In this document: in pieces, positions 27,954 through 36,281 of the stretch
How positions within the stretch are numbered: the first letter of the stretch is position 1
How the letters are laid out: each line of letters starts with the position of its first letter
Source: Streptomyces agglomeratus
Lineage (GTDB): Bacteria; Actinomycetota; Actinomycetes; Streptomycetales; Streptomycetaceae
NCBI RefSeq assembly: GCF_001746415.1
Contig: NZ_MEHJ01000001.1
Location: 1,240,001-1,304,000 of the forward strand
Length of the DNA: 64,000 bases
Direction of reading: 5' to 3'
The notes under the pieces: model-generated
Told to the model about the DNA's origin: nothing
What the model saw: the letters and a program-made list of their open reading frames with translations, nothing else
Database searches by the model: none
Translations under genes and position numbers: made by a program

Positions 27954-28139
27954 TCAGGACCCCGCCGCGAACCCCACGAACCGGGCCCACTCCTCACGCC
28001 CTACGGCGAAGTGAGGGCACGTCACGTCCTTGGAGTCCCGTACGTGAATGGCCTGTTCAGTGACTGCGACCTCTACGCAGTCGTCACCCTGGCTCCCGCT
28101 GTAGCTGGACTTGAACCAGGTGAGTTCCCTCGTGCTCAT
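27954..28139 (-). CDS. DUF397 domain protein
   Basis: 61-residue protein with the complete DUF397 signature: LTWFKSSYSGSQGDDCVEVA at the N-terminus, IHVRDSK in the middle, then FAVGREEWARFV. In Streptomyces such small proteins are encoded beside XRE/DUF5753 regulators and are thought to act as their partners. Some regulator pairs behave in a toxin-antitoxin-like or developmental manner (the BldB/AbaA/WhiJ context). Its ATG overlaps the stop of the upstream regulator as ATGA, which is the usual arrangement. No catalytic features. Confidence 0.92.
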   Translation of the reverse strand: MSTRELTWFKSSYSGSQGDDCVEVAVTEQAIHVRDSKDVTCPHFAVGREEWARFVGFAAGS

Positions 28140-28987
28140 AGCTCTCCTCGCAGTAGCTCCAACAGGCTCCGCGAATCTTTGGGGTTCAGGGCCTGCGAGC
28201 GCAGTGTGTCATAGCGCTGCTGAAGGAGACTTACCTCTTTCACGTCAGCAATCAGCCGCCCGTTCTGCTGCCCTTCGGAGTACGCGAACCGCCGCCCCTC
28301 CGGGGTTTCCAGAAGCCGCACGGGCCCATCCAGACACGCGTGCAACTCTGCTCCCAACGGAACGATCTGAAGCGTCACATTGCGCGGTGCGCTGTGTTCC
28401 AGCACATGGTCGAGCATCACTCGCATCTGCGGCACGTTCCCGAACTTCCGCCGGAACACGTGCTCCTCGACGATGAAGCTGAACGGCACGGTCAGCCGCT
28501 CGTACAGCATCCGCTGCCTCTCCATCCGGACGGCGAGCAGGGTCTCCAGCTCCTCATCCGTGATCACCGGAATCGTGCCCTCGAACACCGCCCGCGCATA
28601 CCCCTCCGACTGCAACAACCCCGGCACCAGCCGACACTCATACGTACACAGGCTCACCGCCACCTTCTCCAGCCGGGCCCACCGCCGGAACCAGGCCGCC
28701 AGCCCCGCCTCGCCCCGCGTCAGGTGCCCGGCCGCCTTCCGCAACGCCCCCGTGTTCCCCAGCGCCTCCTCCGCCCGCTCCACGAAGGACTCGTCGGGCA
28801 TTCGTCGCCCCAACTCCACCGACTCCACGGTGTGTTTGGAAAACCTGACCCGCGCCCCGAAGTCCACCCGGCTGAGCCCGGCATGCTCGCGAAGGGCCTG
28901 GACGACGGCCCCGAAGGTCCGCAGACTGTCGGAAGGGTCGGGCTCCCGCTCCACGTCGCAAGCCGTCACGTCGCTGCTGTCCCTCAT
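28136..28987 (-). CDS. XRE-family HTH regulator with DUF5753 domain
   Basis: 283 residues. The N-terminal helix-turn-helix covers about 22-80 (LREHAGLSRVDFGARVRFSKHTVESVELGRRMP). The C-terminal DUF5753 follows, with EKVAVSLCTYECRLVPGLLQ, EGYARAVFEG, and the LQIVPLGAELHACLDGPVRLLE segment typical of the family. DUF5753 is a putative ligand or partner domain of actinobacterial WhiJ-like regulators. ATG 28987 has GGAGG. The gene is divergent from a HATPase-domain gene across an intergenic region holding a perfect 27-bp palindrome (29084-29110), which could be its operator. The trio sits inside the defence island but is widespread in streptomycete genomes. Confidence 0.93.
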   Translation of the reverse strand: MRDSSDVTACDVEREPDPSDSLRTFGAVVQALREHAGLSRVDFGARVRFSKHTVESVELGRRMPDESFVERAEEALGNTGALRKAAGHLTRGEAGLAAWFRRWARLEKVAVSLCTYECRLVPGLLQSEGYARAVFEGTIPVITDEELETLLAVRMERQRMLYERLTVPFSFIVEEHVFRRKFGNVPQMRVMLDHVLEHSAPRNVTLQIVPLGAELHACLDGPVRLLETPEGRRFAYSEGQQNGRLIADVKEVSLLQQRYDTLRSQALNPKDSRSLLELLRGEL

Positions 28988-29083
28988 ACGCGGCCACCTC
29001 CAGGTGCGTACGTCCTCTGCGGTTTCTCCGCGATCGACAGCACCCAGCGTGACGGCAAGATCGCCGTACCGTCCACAGAATGT

Positions 29084-29110
29084 GCCCGTACGCTGACGCA
29101 GCGTACGGGC
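29084..29110. promoter_or_regulatory. perfect 12-3-12 palindrome between divergent regulator genes
   Basis: GCCCGTACGCTG (29084-29095), spacer ACG and CAGCGTACGGGC (29099-29110) are exact reverse complements. The site lies 97 bases upstream of the XRE regulator start and 45 bases upstream of the HATPase gene. A dimeric operator is the likeliest reading. A strong RNA hairpin in the HATPase leader is the alternative. Confidence 0.6.
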
Positions 29111-29154
29111 CGCGCTACTGGTAAGTGCCCCCGCACGCCCGCCACGGTTTCCCC

Positions 29155-29616
29155 ATGCACACCTCCACGCCCCAATCCTGCGCTACCGTACGCACCTTCG
29201 CGCAGCGGCTCTCCTCCACTCGCCGCGGCGCCCGTCTGGCCCGGCTCCTGGCCGTGGAACGGCTGACCGCCTGGGACATGTCACCCGCAGTCATCGAGCG
29301 AGCCGAACACGTCGTCGCGGAGCTCGCGTCGAACGCGGCGCTGCACGGCCGCGTCCAGGGGCGCGACTTCCTGTTGACGCTGACACTGGACGACGCGGCC
29401 GGCCCTCTGCGCATCGCGGTGAGCGACACGCGGGGCGAGTACCGCCCCGCGATCCCCCCTGAGCGGGGACCGGACCACGAGTCGGGCCGCGGACTGCTTC
29501 TGGTCGACACCCTGGCCGACCGCTGGGGAACGGAGCCCCGCCCGCCTTCCGGCAAGACCGTATGGGCGGAGATCGACCAACACGGTGAGCGGCTGGAGGC
29601 GGTTTCCGGCCAATGA
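29155..29616 (+). CDS. ATP-binding protein, anti-sigma-kinase-like (HATPase_c_2)
   Basis: 153 residues from ATG 29155; a GTG at 29125 in frame is the alternative. It has the GHKL fold of SpoIIAB/RsbW-like kinases: N-box VVAELASNAALHG, G1 box RIAVSDTRGEYRP, and G2 box HESGRGLLLVDTLADRWG. Streptomycetes encode many such single-domain proteins, often beside DUF397/XRE regulators as here. They may phosphorylate anti-sigma antagonists, but most have no known partner. There is no membrane segment or added domain. It is divergent from the XRE gene across the 27-bp palindrome, so both are probably controlled from one site. Confidence 0.88.
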   Translation: MHTSTPQSCATVRTFAQRLSSTRRGARLARLLAVERLTAWDMSPAVIERAEHVVAELASNAALHGRVQGRDFLLTLTLDDAAGPLRIAVSDTRGEYRPAIPPERGPDHESGRGLLLVDTLADRWGTEPRPPSGKTVWAEIDQHGERLEAVSGQ

Positions 29617-29649
29617 GGCAGCCAATGCCGTTGAGTACGGCCAAACGCT

Positions 29650-29679
29650 TTGAGCGAGGGCATCCGGTCGACCTACGCT
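29650..29679 (+). promoter_or_regulatory. candidate promoter of the first McrBC operon
   Basis: TTGAGC (29650-29655) is spaced 18 bases from TACGCT (29674-29679); the -10 box equals that of the leftward defence promoter. Transcription would start near 29686, leaving a leader of about 140 bases. The leader contains an imperfect hairpin (CTTCAAGAAA at 29729-29738, TTTCTGAAG at 29746-29754). Confidence 0.45.
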
Positions 29680-29826
29680 CCGTCAACGGATCACGGCGCC
29701 AGTCGCAGCGCCAAAGCGGCGTTGCGGTCTTCAAGAAACCGTCGCTTTCTGAAGATCGTCCTGCGGGGCCGCCCAGACCCCACAAAGCCTTCAAAGCCCG
29801 GGAGCGCCACCCCACGCTCCGGCATC

Positions 29827-31938
29827 ATGGCTTCCATGACTAACGCGGTGGATGTGCGCACGTCGGCGGCCGAGTTCGACCGGAGCGCCGTGGCGGACGC
29901 CGAGTCGGCCGCCGAGGACGAGCGCAAGCAGGTGCTGGCCCAGTTTCCGTTGGAGGAGTGGGCGGAGCTGCCGCTGGAGCGCTACGCCCTCGGGCAGGCC
30001 GCACCGCCCGGGTCTGAGCCGACGTACTGCCGGCTGCTGGAGTTCCTCACCCCGAATCTGGGCAGCATCAGGGGCGGCAGTGCCGCGAAGCACATCATGT
30101 ACCACCACAACTCTGGCGAATGGCGGCTGGCCGCTCCCCTGCGCGGCATGGACCCGCAGGAAGCCTGGGCGGAACTGCGCGGTCAGTTCGTCCGGGCCTT
30201 CGACGCCGTCGGGGCGGGAGACTTCGAGGCGCTGGACGACCTCGAAGTGCTGCGGTACGGGCCGACGTTGGTGACGAAATCCCTGGCGACCTACTTCCCC
30301 CAGCACTTCCTGCCGATCTACGCGGCCGAGCATCTGAGGACGTTCGTCACGCTGCTCGGCGGTGAGGCGCAGGCCGGCGTCCCCGCCGCGCGTACGAACC
30401 GCCACCTGCGCGAACTCGTGCGGTCTCGTGAGGAGTTCGAGGGCTGGACGGGACAAGAGGTGATGCGCTTCCTGTACAAGCACTTCAATCCCCGGCAACG
30501 CACCATCTGGAAGATCGCCCCCGGCGAGCGCGGCCGTCTGTGGGAGGAATGCCGGGACGGCGGGTTCATCTGCGTCGCGTGGGACGAGCTCGGCGATCTC
30601 GGTCAGTACCAGAGCGACACGGAACTGAAGCAGGCCCTGGACGCGCACTGGCCGCGCAGCAGTGGCGGCAGCCTGACCCTCGCCCGCCGGCTGCTGGCCT
30701 TCCGGGACCTGGAGGCGGGAGACAGGGTCGTCGCCAACCGCGGGACGGAGGAAGTCCTGGCCACCGGCAGGGTCGACGGGAGCTATCGCTACGACCCAGA
30801 CCGGCCGGAGTTCCACCACGTCGTCCCGGTGGCCTGGGACCTCTCTCACGCGCGGAAACTGCCGAAGCCCCAGCACGGGTGGCGGTCCACCTTCGCCAAG
30901 GTCGACCCGTCGCTCTTCGCCGGGTTCACCGCGGACAGCGCGGGCCCCGGCACCGGCTCGGGTACGGGCCAGGCGCAGGCGGGCGCGCCGGTCGCGCTGC
31001 CCGACGACGTACAGGTCGTGCTGGACGCCCTGGAGCGCAAGGGGCAGGTGATTCTGCACGGGCCGCCCGGTACGGGCAAGACCCGGCTCGCGCTCGGGGC
31101 CGCCCTCGCCCTGGACGGCCGCGCGGACGCGCTCGGCGCCGACGGCCGCCAACGTGCCCAGGCGCAGGCCGAGATGCTGCACGGCGACCGGGTCCGCCTG
31201 GTCACCTTCCATCCCTCGTACGGCTACGAGGACTTCGTCGAAGGCTTCAAGCCGGACCTGAGCGCCACCGGCCCTGGCCTCACCCTCGCCCTCACGGACG
31301 GCCTGTTCCACACCCTGTGCGGCCGTGCCGCCGCCCGTCCCGACCAGACGTTCCTGCTGATCGTCGACGAGATCAACCGCGGTGACCTGCCGCGGATCTT
31401 CGGCGAGTTGATCACGCTGCTCGAACTCGACAAGCGGAACCTGCCGGTCGCCCTGCCGGTCAGCAAGCGGCGCTTCTCCGTACCGCCGAACGTCCGGGTC
31501 ATCGGCACGATGAACACGGCCGACCGGAGCATCAGCCACCTGGACGCCGCGGTCCGCCGCCGCTTCGCGTTCCTGCCCGTGGGGCCGGACCCGGACGCGG
31601 TTTCCGGGACCGTGGGCCCCTTGGACCTGGCCGCGTTCTTCGAGTCCCTCAACACCCGCATCGCCCGTCACCTCGACGCCGACCACCAGATCGGGCACGC
31701 CTACCTGCTGCGGGACGGTGAGCCGATCGCCACCGAGGAGGACCTCGCCGCGGCTTTCCACCACGAGGTGATCCCGCTCCTGGAGGACTACTGCCTCGGC
31801 CGGGCGGAACTGCTGCACCGTATCCTCGGCGGTCTGGTCGACGCCGACACGGGGCGTCCGCTCCTCATGCCCCCACAGGACCTGGCGGGCGCGCTGGCGA
31901 CCGAGTTCACCAGCGGCGTACCCGGCCCGGATGCCTGA
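29827..31938 (+). CDS. McrB-like AAA+ GTPase/ATPase of a modification-dependent restriction system
   Basis: 703 residues from ATG 29827 (ATG 29836 is equally possible; no clear ribosome-binding site). The N-terminal part is unique. Around 225-340 an EVE/PUA-like region (GRLWEECRDGGFICVAWDELGDLG... GDRVVANRGTEEVLATGRVDG) is a good candidate for recognising modified bases. The AAA_5 motor has Walker A GPPGTGKT at 412-419, FHPSYGYEDFVEG, Walker B LLIVDEINRGDLPRIFGEL near 510, the sensor MNTADRSI and arginine-finger RRRFAF. McrB-type motors translocate DNA and activate the McrC nuclease. The mcrC-like gene follows with an 8-base overlap. GTP preference, typical of McrB, cannot be confirmed by eye. 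Confidence 0.88.
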   Translation: MASMTNAVDVRTSAAEFDRSAVADAESAAEDERKQVLAQFPLEEWAELPLERYALGQAAPPGSEPTYCRLLEFLTPNLGSIRGGSAAKHIMYHHNSGEWRLAAPLRGMDPQEAWAELRGQFVRAFDAVGAGDFEALDDLEVLRYGPTLVTKSLATYFPQHFLPIYAAEHLRTFVTLLGGEAQAGVPAARTNRHLRELVRSREEFEGWTGQEVMRFLYKHFNPRQRTIWKIAPGERGRLWEECRDGGFICVAWDELGDLGQYQSDTELKQALDAHWPRSSGGSLTLARRLLAFRDLEAGDRVVANRGTEEVLATGRVDGSYRYDPDRPEFHHVVPVAWDLSHARKLPKPQHGWRSTFAKVDPSLFAGFTADSAGPGTGSGTGQAQAGAPVALPDDVQVVLDALERKGQVILHGPPGTGKTRLALGAALALDGRADALGADGRQRAQAQAEMLHGDRVRLVTFHPSYGYEDFVEGFKPDLSATGPGLTLALTDGLFHTLCGRAAARPDQTFLLIVDEINRGDLPRIFGELITLLELDKRNLPVALPVSKRRFSVPPNVRVIGTMNTADRSISHLDAAVRRRFAFLPVGPDPDAVSGTVGPLDLAAFFESLNTRIARHLDADHQIGHAYLLRDGEPIATEEDLAAAFHHEVIPLLEDYCLGRAELLHRILGGLVDADTGRPLLMPPQDLAGALATEFTSGVPGPDA

Positions 31939-33178
31939 CCGCACCCCGGTCCAGCTCGGCGAGTACGAGTCCGCCCCGCTGGAACCCGGTCAGCTCACGC
32001 CCCGGGACGTCGACCGCCTGCACGCCCTCCAGGCAAGCGGCTGCATCACCCTGACCGGGGAGCGCACCGGGTGGCGGCTCAAGGCCGACGCGACCGTCGG
32101 AGTCCTGGTCCTGGACCGTGTCCGCGTGGTCATCGCGCCCAAGTTCGCCATTCCGGGAGAGCAGCTCATGAGCTGGCTCGCCTACGCGCTCGCCACGCCC
32201 GTCCCGGCGGCGGCCAGGCGGTGGCCCACCGGCCCCGACGGTTACGCCGACCTGGTCGCCGCCGCCCTGCTCGAACAGTGCGAGCGGCTGCTGCGGGAGG
32301 GGCCGCGCCGGGACTACGTACGCCGCCGGAGCGTCGAACCGGTGCTCCGGGGACGCCTGGACATCACAGCCCAGGCCACCCGCCGCTACGGGCAACTGGA
32401 CCACCTGCACGTCCGCACCTTCGACCGGGAGGCGGACATCTGGGACAACCGCGTTCTGGGGAGCGCGCTGAAGGCGGCGCTCGCCCTGACCGCCAGTCCC
32501 GACCTCGCGCCCGCCCTGCACCGCGTTGCCGGCGCGTTTCCGCAAGCCCCGACCCCGACCGCAGCCCTCCGCGCTCTGGACCGCACCCACTACACGCGCC
32601 TGAACGCCCGCTACCGGCCCGCCCACACCTGGGCCCGCCTGCTGCTGCGCGGCGGCGGCGTGACCGACCTGCTCACCGACCACGGCACCGCGGCGGACGG
32701 TCTCCTGCTCGCCATGCCCGCGCTCTGGGAGGCCGTCGTCCGCCGTCTCGGCACCGAGGCAGCCGGCCCGCACGGCGGCCACGCCGTGCCCGGCGGAAGC
32801 GGCTTCGGCATCACAGTCCGCGGAGACCTGGGCAGCGCCTCGACCTTCCGGCCCGATCTTCTGCTCAGCCTTCCAGGACTTCCAGGGCACGACACGGCAC
32901 AACGCACGCTGCTGCCCGTGGACGCCAAGTACAAGCGCTACGACCGCCACGGCGTGAGCGCGGCCGACGTCCACCAGCTCCTCACCTACAGCAGCGGCTA
33001 CGCGTCCGCCGACGCCCCGACGGCCGTCATCGTCCATCCCCAGCCGGGCAGTCACACGCGGCGGACCCTCCGGGTGCGGAGCCCCAAAGGCGGGTTGGGC
33101 AGCATCCTCGTCCTTGGTGTCGACACCCGCTGCACGCCCGAGCAGGCGACGGCATGGATCGGCTCAGTACTGCGCTGA
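31931..33178 (+). CDS. McrC-family PD-(D/E)XK nuclease
   Basis: 415-residue partner of the preceding McrB-like motor. An N-terminal beta-rich region leads to a helical middle, YVRRRSVEPVLRGRLDI, typical of McrC. The C-terminal PD-(D/E)XK nuclease has FRPDLLL (Asp near 308) and LLPVDAKYKRY (D-X-K near 332-334), followed by DVHQLLTYSSGY. Translation is coupled: its ATG lies inside the end of the mcrB frame. The expected role is cleavage of DNA bearing foreign modifications after activation by McrB. No signal peptide or membrane segment. It ends the two-gene operon; the next gene starts 271 bases later behind its own operator-like site. Confidence 0.9.
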   Translation: MPDRTPVQLGEYESAPLEPGQLTPRDVDRLHALQASGCITLTGERTGWRLKADATVGVLVLDRVRVVIAPKFAIPGEQLMSWLAYALATPVPAAARRWPTGPDGYADLVAAALLEQCERLLREGPRRDYVRRRSVEPVLRGRLDITAQATRRYGQLDHLHVRTFDREADIWDNRVLGSALKAALALTASPDLAPALHRVAGAFPQAPTPTAALRALDRTHYTRLNARYRPAHTWARLLLRGGGVTDLLTDHGTAADGLLLAMPALWEAVVRRLGTEAAGPHGGHAVPGGSGFGITVRGDLGSASTFRPDLLLSLPGLPGHDTAQRTLLPVDAKYKRYDRHGVSAADVHQLLTYSSGYASADAPTAVIVHPQPGSHTRRTLRVRSPKGGLGSILVLGVDTRCTPEQATAWIGSVLR

Positions 33179-33335
33179 CCACCGCACGCTGCCCGATTGG
33201 CGACAGCAGCCGTGGGGGGAAGGTGCCTGCGGGGCGGTCGGCTCGGTGGCTCGGGCGGCCCAGCGCATCTCCGTTACGAGCCAGGCACCCGAACACATGT
33301 ACACGCATCTGATCGTAGTGAATTCACAGAAGTGC

Positions 33336-33350
33336 GTTGACGTCGCTAAC
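33336..33350. promoter_or_regulatory. 15-bp operator-like palindrome, copy 2
   Basis: GTTGACGTCGCTAAC, two mismatches from the perfect palindrome at 45019. It contains TTGACG (33337-33342), which could be a -35 box, with CATGCT 18 bases further as a weak -10. It lies about 100 bases upstream of the ATPase gene at 33450. Confidence 0.55.
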
Positions 33351-33449
33351 ACGCTTGCGCCATGCTCGAATTGACAACGGCCCACCGTCCCCTCGCCTCG
33401 CCTTGGGCACGCCCGCCGCAGCCACCCAGAGCCCCAAGGGATCCGAGCC

Positions 33450-35849
33450 ATGAGCGACACCAGCCTCCGTGACCTTCTCCTCTCCCGATTGCCCGGATCA
33501 GGGCTCTCCGCCGATGAGCAAGCTCTGCTGCGCGATCTGCTGCCTCCCGCTCCGCCCCGGAGAGGTCGTCGTCCCGGGACCGTGTACATGCGGTCCATCT
33601 CGGCCTCCGGCTGGCGCGGAATCGGACCCACCGCCACTGTCCGGCTGAATCCCGGCCCCGGTCTGACGCTGGTGGCGGGCCGCAACGGGTCCGGCAAGTC
33701 GAGCTTCGCCGAGGCCGCGGAAATGGCTTTGACCGGCGACAACTTCCGCTGGCAGGGGCGCACTCAGGTATGGAAGAAGGGCTGGCGCAACCTCCACGAG
33801 CACTCCGCCCCCGAAGTCGCGGTGGAGCTGGGCTTTGACGCCGGCAGTGACGGCGAGGGCGCCAAGGAGCCCGTGACCGTACGCCGGATCTGGTACGGCG
33901 AAGGGCTCGAGGAGTCCCGCACCGTCGTGGAGGAAGCCGGACAGGCCACCGGTGAAGCCGCGCACGAAGTTATCGACTCCGAGCAGCTGTCGCTCTACCG
34001 GCCGTTTCTCCCGTACACCCAGCTCGGAGCGGTGATCAACGGGCCGCTGACCACCTTGCACGACGAGATCTCCCGGATCCTCGGCCTCGAACTGCTCAGT
34101 GATACCGACGCGGCGGCGCGGGCTCGGGCCAAGACCCTGACCGACACCGAGAACGCCGCTAAGGCCCTCACCGCAACGGTGATCCAGGAGTTGTCGGAGG
34201 TGGACGACCCGCGCGCCAAGGAAGCGATCACGGCTCTCTCCGGCAGGAGCCCCGACCTGGACACTGTCCGGGCCCTGTTGCGGGGCCACGGCGCCGCCGA
34301 CGAGGCGCACCTCGCCCGACTGCGTCGGCTGGCCGATCTCGAGCGCGCGGACCAGCCCTTGGTCGCGAAGGCCGTGACCCGGCTGCGCTCGGCGGCAGCC
34401 ACAGCCGACGACGCGCGCCGCGGATCCGCCGAGGATGCCCGGCAGTTGATCAAACTGCTCGACGCCGCGCTGGAACACCGCCGCCGTGCCGCTGTCTCCG
34501 ACTGCCCCGTATGCGGCAGCACGGACCTCTTGGACCGCTCCTGGGCGGAACGGACGCGCGCGCAGGTCGAAAGGCTCCAGACGGAGGCCGCCGAGGCCGA
34601 GGCAGCACACCGCGAGCTCGTGAACGCGGTGCGGGAGGTGCACGATCTGATGCGTCCGGCCCCGGCCTGGCTCCAGGCCGACGAGCCCTCCCTGGCCGCG
34701 CTCTGGCGGGATCTGGTCGCCTGCCGCGCGGTTCGTGACCCGCGCGAGCTGGCCGACCGCGCGGAACGCGCCGAGGCAGTCCTCGGTGATGCCTGTGATC
34801 AGATCCGCGAGGACGCCCGCCGACGCGTCACAGCGCAGGACGGCCGCTGGCAGCCCGTGGCCGGACGTCTGGCCGCATGGTTGGCACAGGCGGAGGCCGC
34901 GCAGACGGCCAAGCCCGCCCTCAAGCAGGTCAAGACGGTACGCGCGTGGATGCGGGCGCTCACCGACGAGTTGCGGGAAGCCCGGTTCAAGCCGTTCGCC
35001 GACCAGTCGGGGCAGATCTGGCGACTGTTGTCCGAGCGCAGTAGTGTCTTGCTGGGTGCGATCGGGCTCACCGGTGTGGGTCCGCAGCGCCAGGTCAGTC
35101 TTCCCGTCTCCGTGGACGATGCCGACGCGCCGGCCTTCGGCGTCATGAGCCAGGGCGAACTGCATTCCCTCGCCCTCTCTCTCTTCATCCCGCGGGCCAC
35201 CCATCAGGACAGCCCTTTCGGTTTCCTGGTCATCGACGACCCAGTGCAGTCCATGGACCCGGAGAAGGTCGACGGCCTCGCCAAGGTTCTCGACCTGTAC
35301 GCGCGGCACCGGCAGGTCGTGGTCTTCACGCACGACACCCGGCTCGAGGAGGCCATCCAGCGCCTCGGTCTGAGGGCGACGGTCATGCGGGTGTCCCGGC
35401 AGACCGACTCGGTCGTCCACGTCTCCGCCGTCAGCGACCCCGTGAGCCAGGCCCTGGCGGAGGCACGGGCCATCGCCCTCGATCCGCACCTGCCGCCGGA
35501 AGTTGCCGATCGCGTGCTCCCCTCGATGTGCCGCCTGGCGCTGGAGGCCGCCTACCAGGACACCGCGCGACGTGCTCTGCGCGAAGCCGGCATCGGTCAG
35601 CGCGCCATCCAGGAGCGGGTCACCCGGCCGGGCCCCCTCACCGGCCTCGCGGCCCTCGCGATGGGCATGCAGGGCAAGGAGCGGAGCGAAGTACTGGACG
35701 CCGTCGCCCGCGACCACGGACGGTGGGCCAGGGAGTTGATCCATGGGCTGAACCAGGCATCGCACCAGGCGCCGGCCACGCCAATCGGTGATCGCCTGGC
35801 CTTGGTCGACCGTACGAAGCGGCTCGCGAAGGAGGTGCTGGCCCGGTGA
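33450..35849 (+). CDS. SMC/RloC-like AAA ATPase with zinc-hook-type CPVCG
   Basis: 799 residues. The ABC-type ATPase head is split as in Rad50/RloC: Walker A LVAGRNGSGKSSFAEA near 75-85; then a predicted helical arm with a single CPVCGST (352-358), as in zinc hooks that dimerise arms; then the C-terminal half with signature-like FGVMSQGELHSLALSLF near 568, Walker B and D-loop FLVIDDPVQSMDP near 592, and VVVFTHDTRLEEAI. A further 150-residue helical C-terminus follows. RloC-like proteins sense DNA damage or phage attack; whether the C-terminus carries a nuclease was not clear. The GTGA overlap with the next gene indicates a joint operon. The start is ATG 33450, preceded by an imperfect purine-rich stretch. 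Confidence 0.8.
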   Translation: MSDTSLRDLLLSRLPGSGLSADEQALLRDLLPPAPPRRGRRPGTVYMRSISASGWRGIGPTATVRLNPGPGLTLVAGRNGSGKSSFAEAAEMALTGDNFRWQGRTQVWKKGWRNLHEHSAPEVAVELGFDAGSDGEGAKEPVTVRRIWYGEGLEESRTVVEEAGQATGEAAHEVIDSEQLSLYRPFLPYTQLGAVINGPLTTLHDEISRILGLELLSDTDAAARARAKTLTDTENAAKALTATVIQELSEVDDPRAKEAITALSGRSPDLDTVRALLRGHGAADEAHLARLRRLADLERADQPLVAKAVTRLRSAAATADDARRGSAEDARQLIKLLDAALEHRRRAAVSDCPVCGSTDLLDRSWAERTRAQVERLQTEAAEAEAAHRELVNAVREVHDLMRPAPAWLQADEPSLAALWRDLVACRAVRDPRELADRAERAEAVLGDACDQIREDARRRVTAQDGRWQPVAGRLAAWLAQAEAAQTAKPALKQVKTVRAWMRALTDELREARFKPFADQSGQIWRLLSERSSVLLGAIGLTGVGPQRQVSLPVSVDDADAPAFGVMSQGELHSLALSLFIPRATHQDSPFGFLVIDDPVQSMDPEKVDGLAKVLDLYARHRQVVVFTHDTRLEEAIQRLGLRATVMRVSRQTDSVVHVSAVSDPVSQALAEARAIALDPHLPPEVADRVLPSMCRLALEAAYQDTARRALREAGIGQRAIQERVTRPGPLTGLAALAMGMQGKERSEVLDAVARDHGRWARELIHGLNQASHQAPATPIGDRLALVDRTKRLAKEVLAR

Positions 35850-36241
35850 CCGCTCCCGCGCCCTCCACCCCGGTTCTCCCCACGCACGCACTCCTGGCGG
35901 CTGCGGACATGCTGCTCAATCCCTCGGAGGACACCGCGCTCTCCCCCGGTGTCCGGGCGCGCGCCGCAGCCACCCTGCTCCGCCTGGCACTCGACGAAAC
36001 CCTCGACGCCTTCTGGCGGTCGGTCAGCCCTCGTATGACCCGCAACGGACGCACCCGCATGCTCTGCCTGCAGTGGTACGTCAGTCCCTCCGTCGCTCGC
36101 CAGTGGTACACCGTCTGGTCAGGTCTCAGCGCCGCCTGTCACTACCACACGTACGACCTGCCTCCTACCCCCGCCGAGGTACGTGCCTGGCATCAGGACG
36201 TGAGTGAACTGCTCCCCCTCCTGGCCACCGCCACCGCCTGA
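35846..36241 (+). CDS. small helical protein, HEPN-like, partner of the ATPase
   Basis: 131 residues, predicted nearly all helical. GTG 35846 overlaps the stop of the ATPase gene (GTGA). The sequence RARAAATLLRLALDETLDAFW, followed by WSGLSAACHYHTYDLPPTPAEV, resembles small HEPN-like proteins encoded next to SMC/RloC ATPases, where the Leu-Ser and His-rich segments are conserved. The canonical HEPN catalytic R-X4-6-H cannot be assigned with certainty; ARQWYTVW or ACHYH are possible positions. The coupling suggests a complex with the ATPase, either as effector RNase or as neutralising partner. It could equally be a structural subunit. Confidence 0.6.
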   Translation: MTAPAPSTPVLPTHALLAAADMLLNPSEDTALSPGVRARAAATLLRLALDETLDAFWRSVSPRMTRNGRTRMLCLQWYVSPSVARQWYTVWSGLSAACHYHTYDLPPTPAEVRAWHQDVSELLPLLATATA

Positions 36242-36281
36242 ACCACGCCGCCTTTGCCTCGTACACGTGAGGAGCAACACG

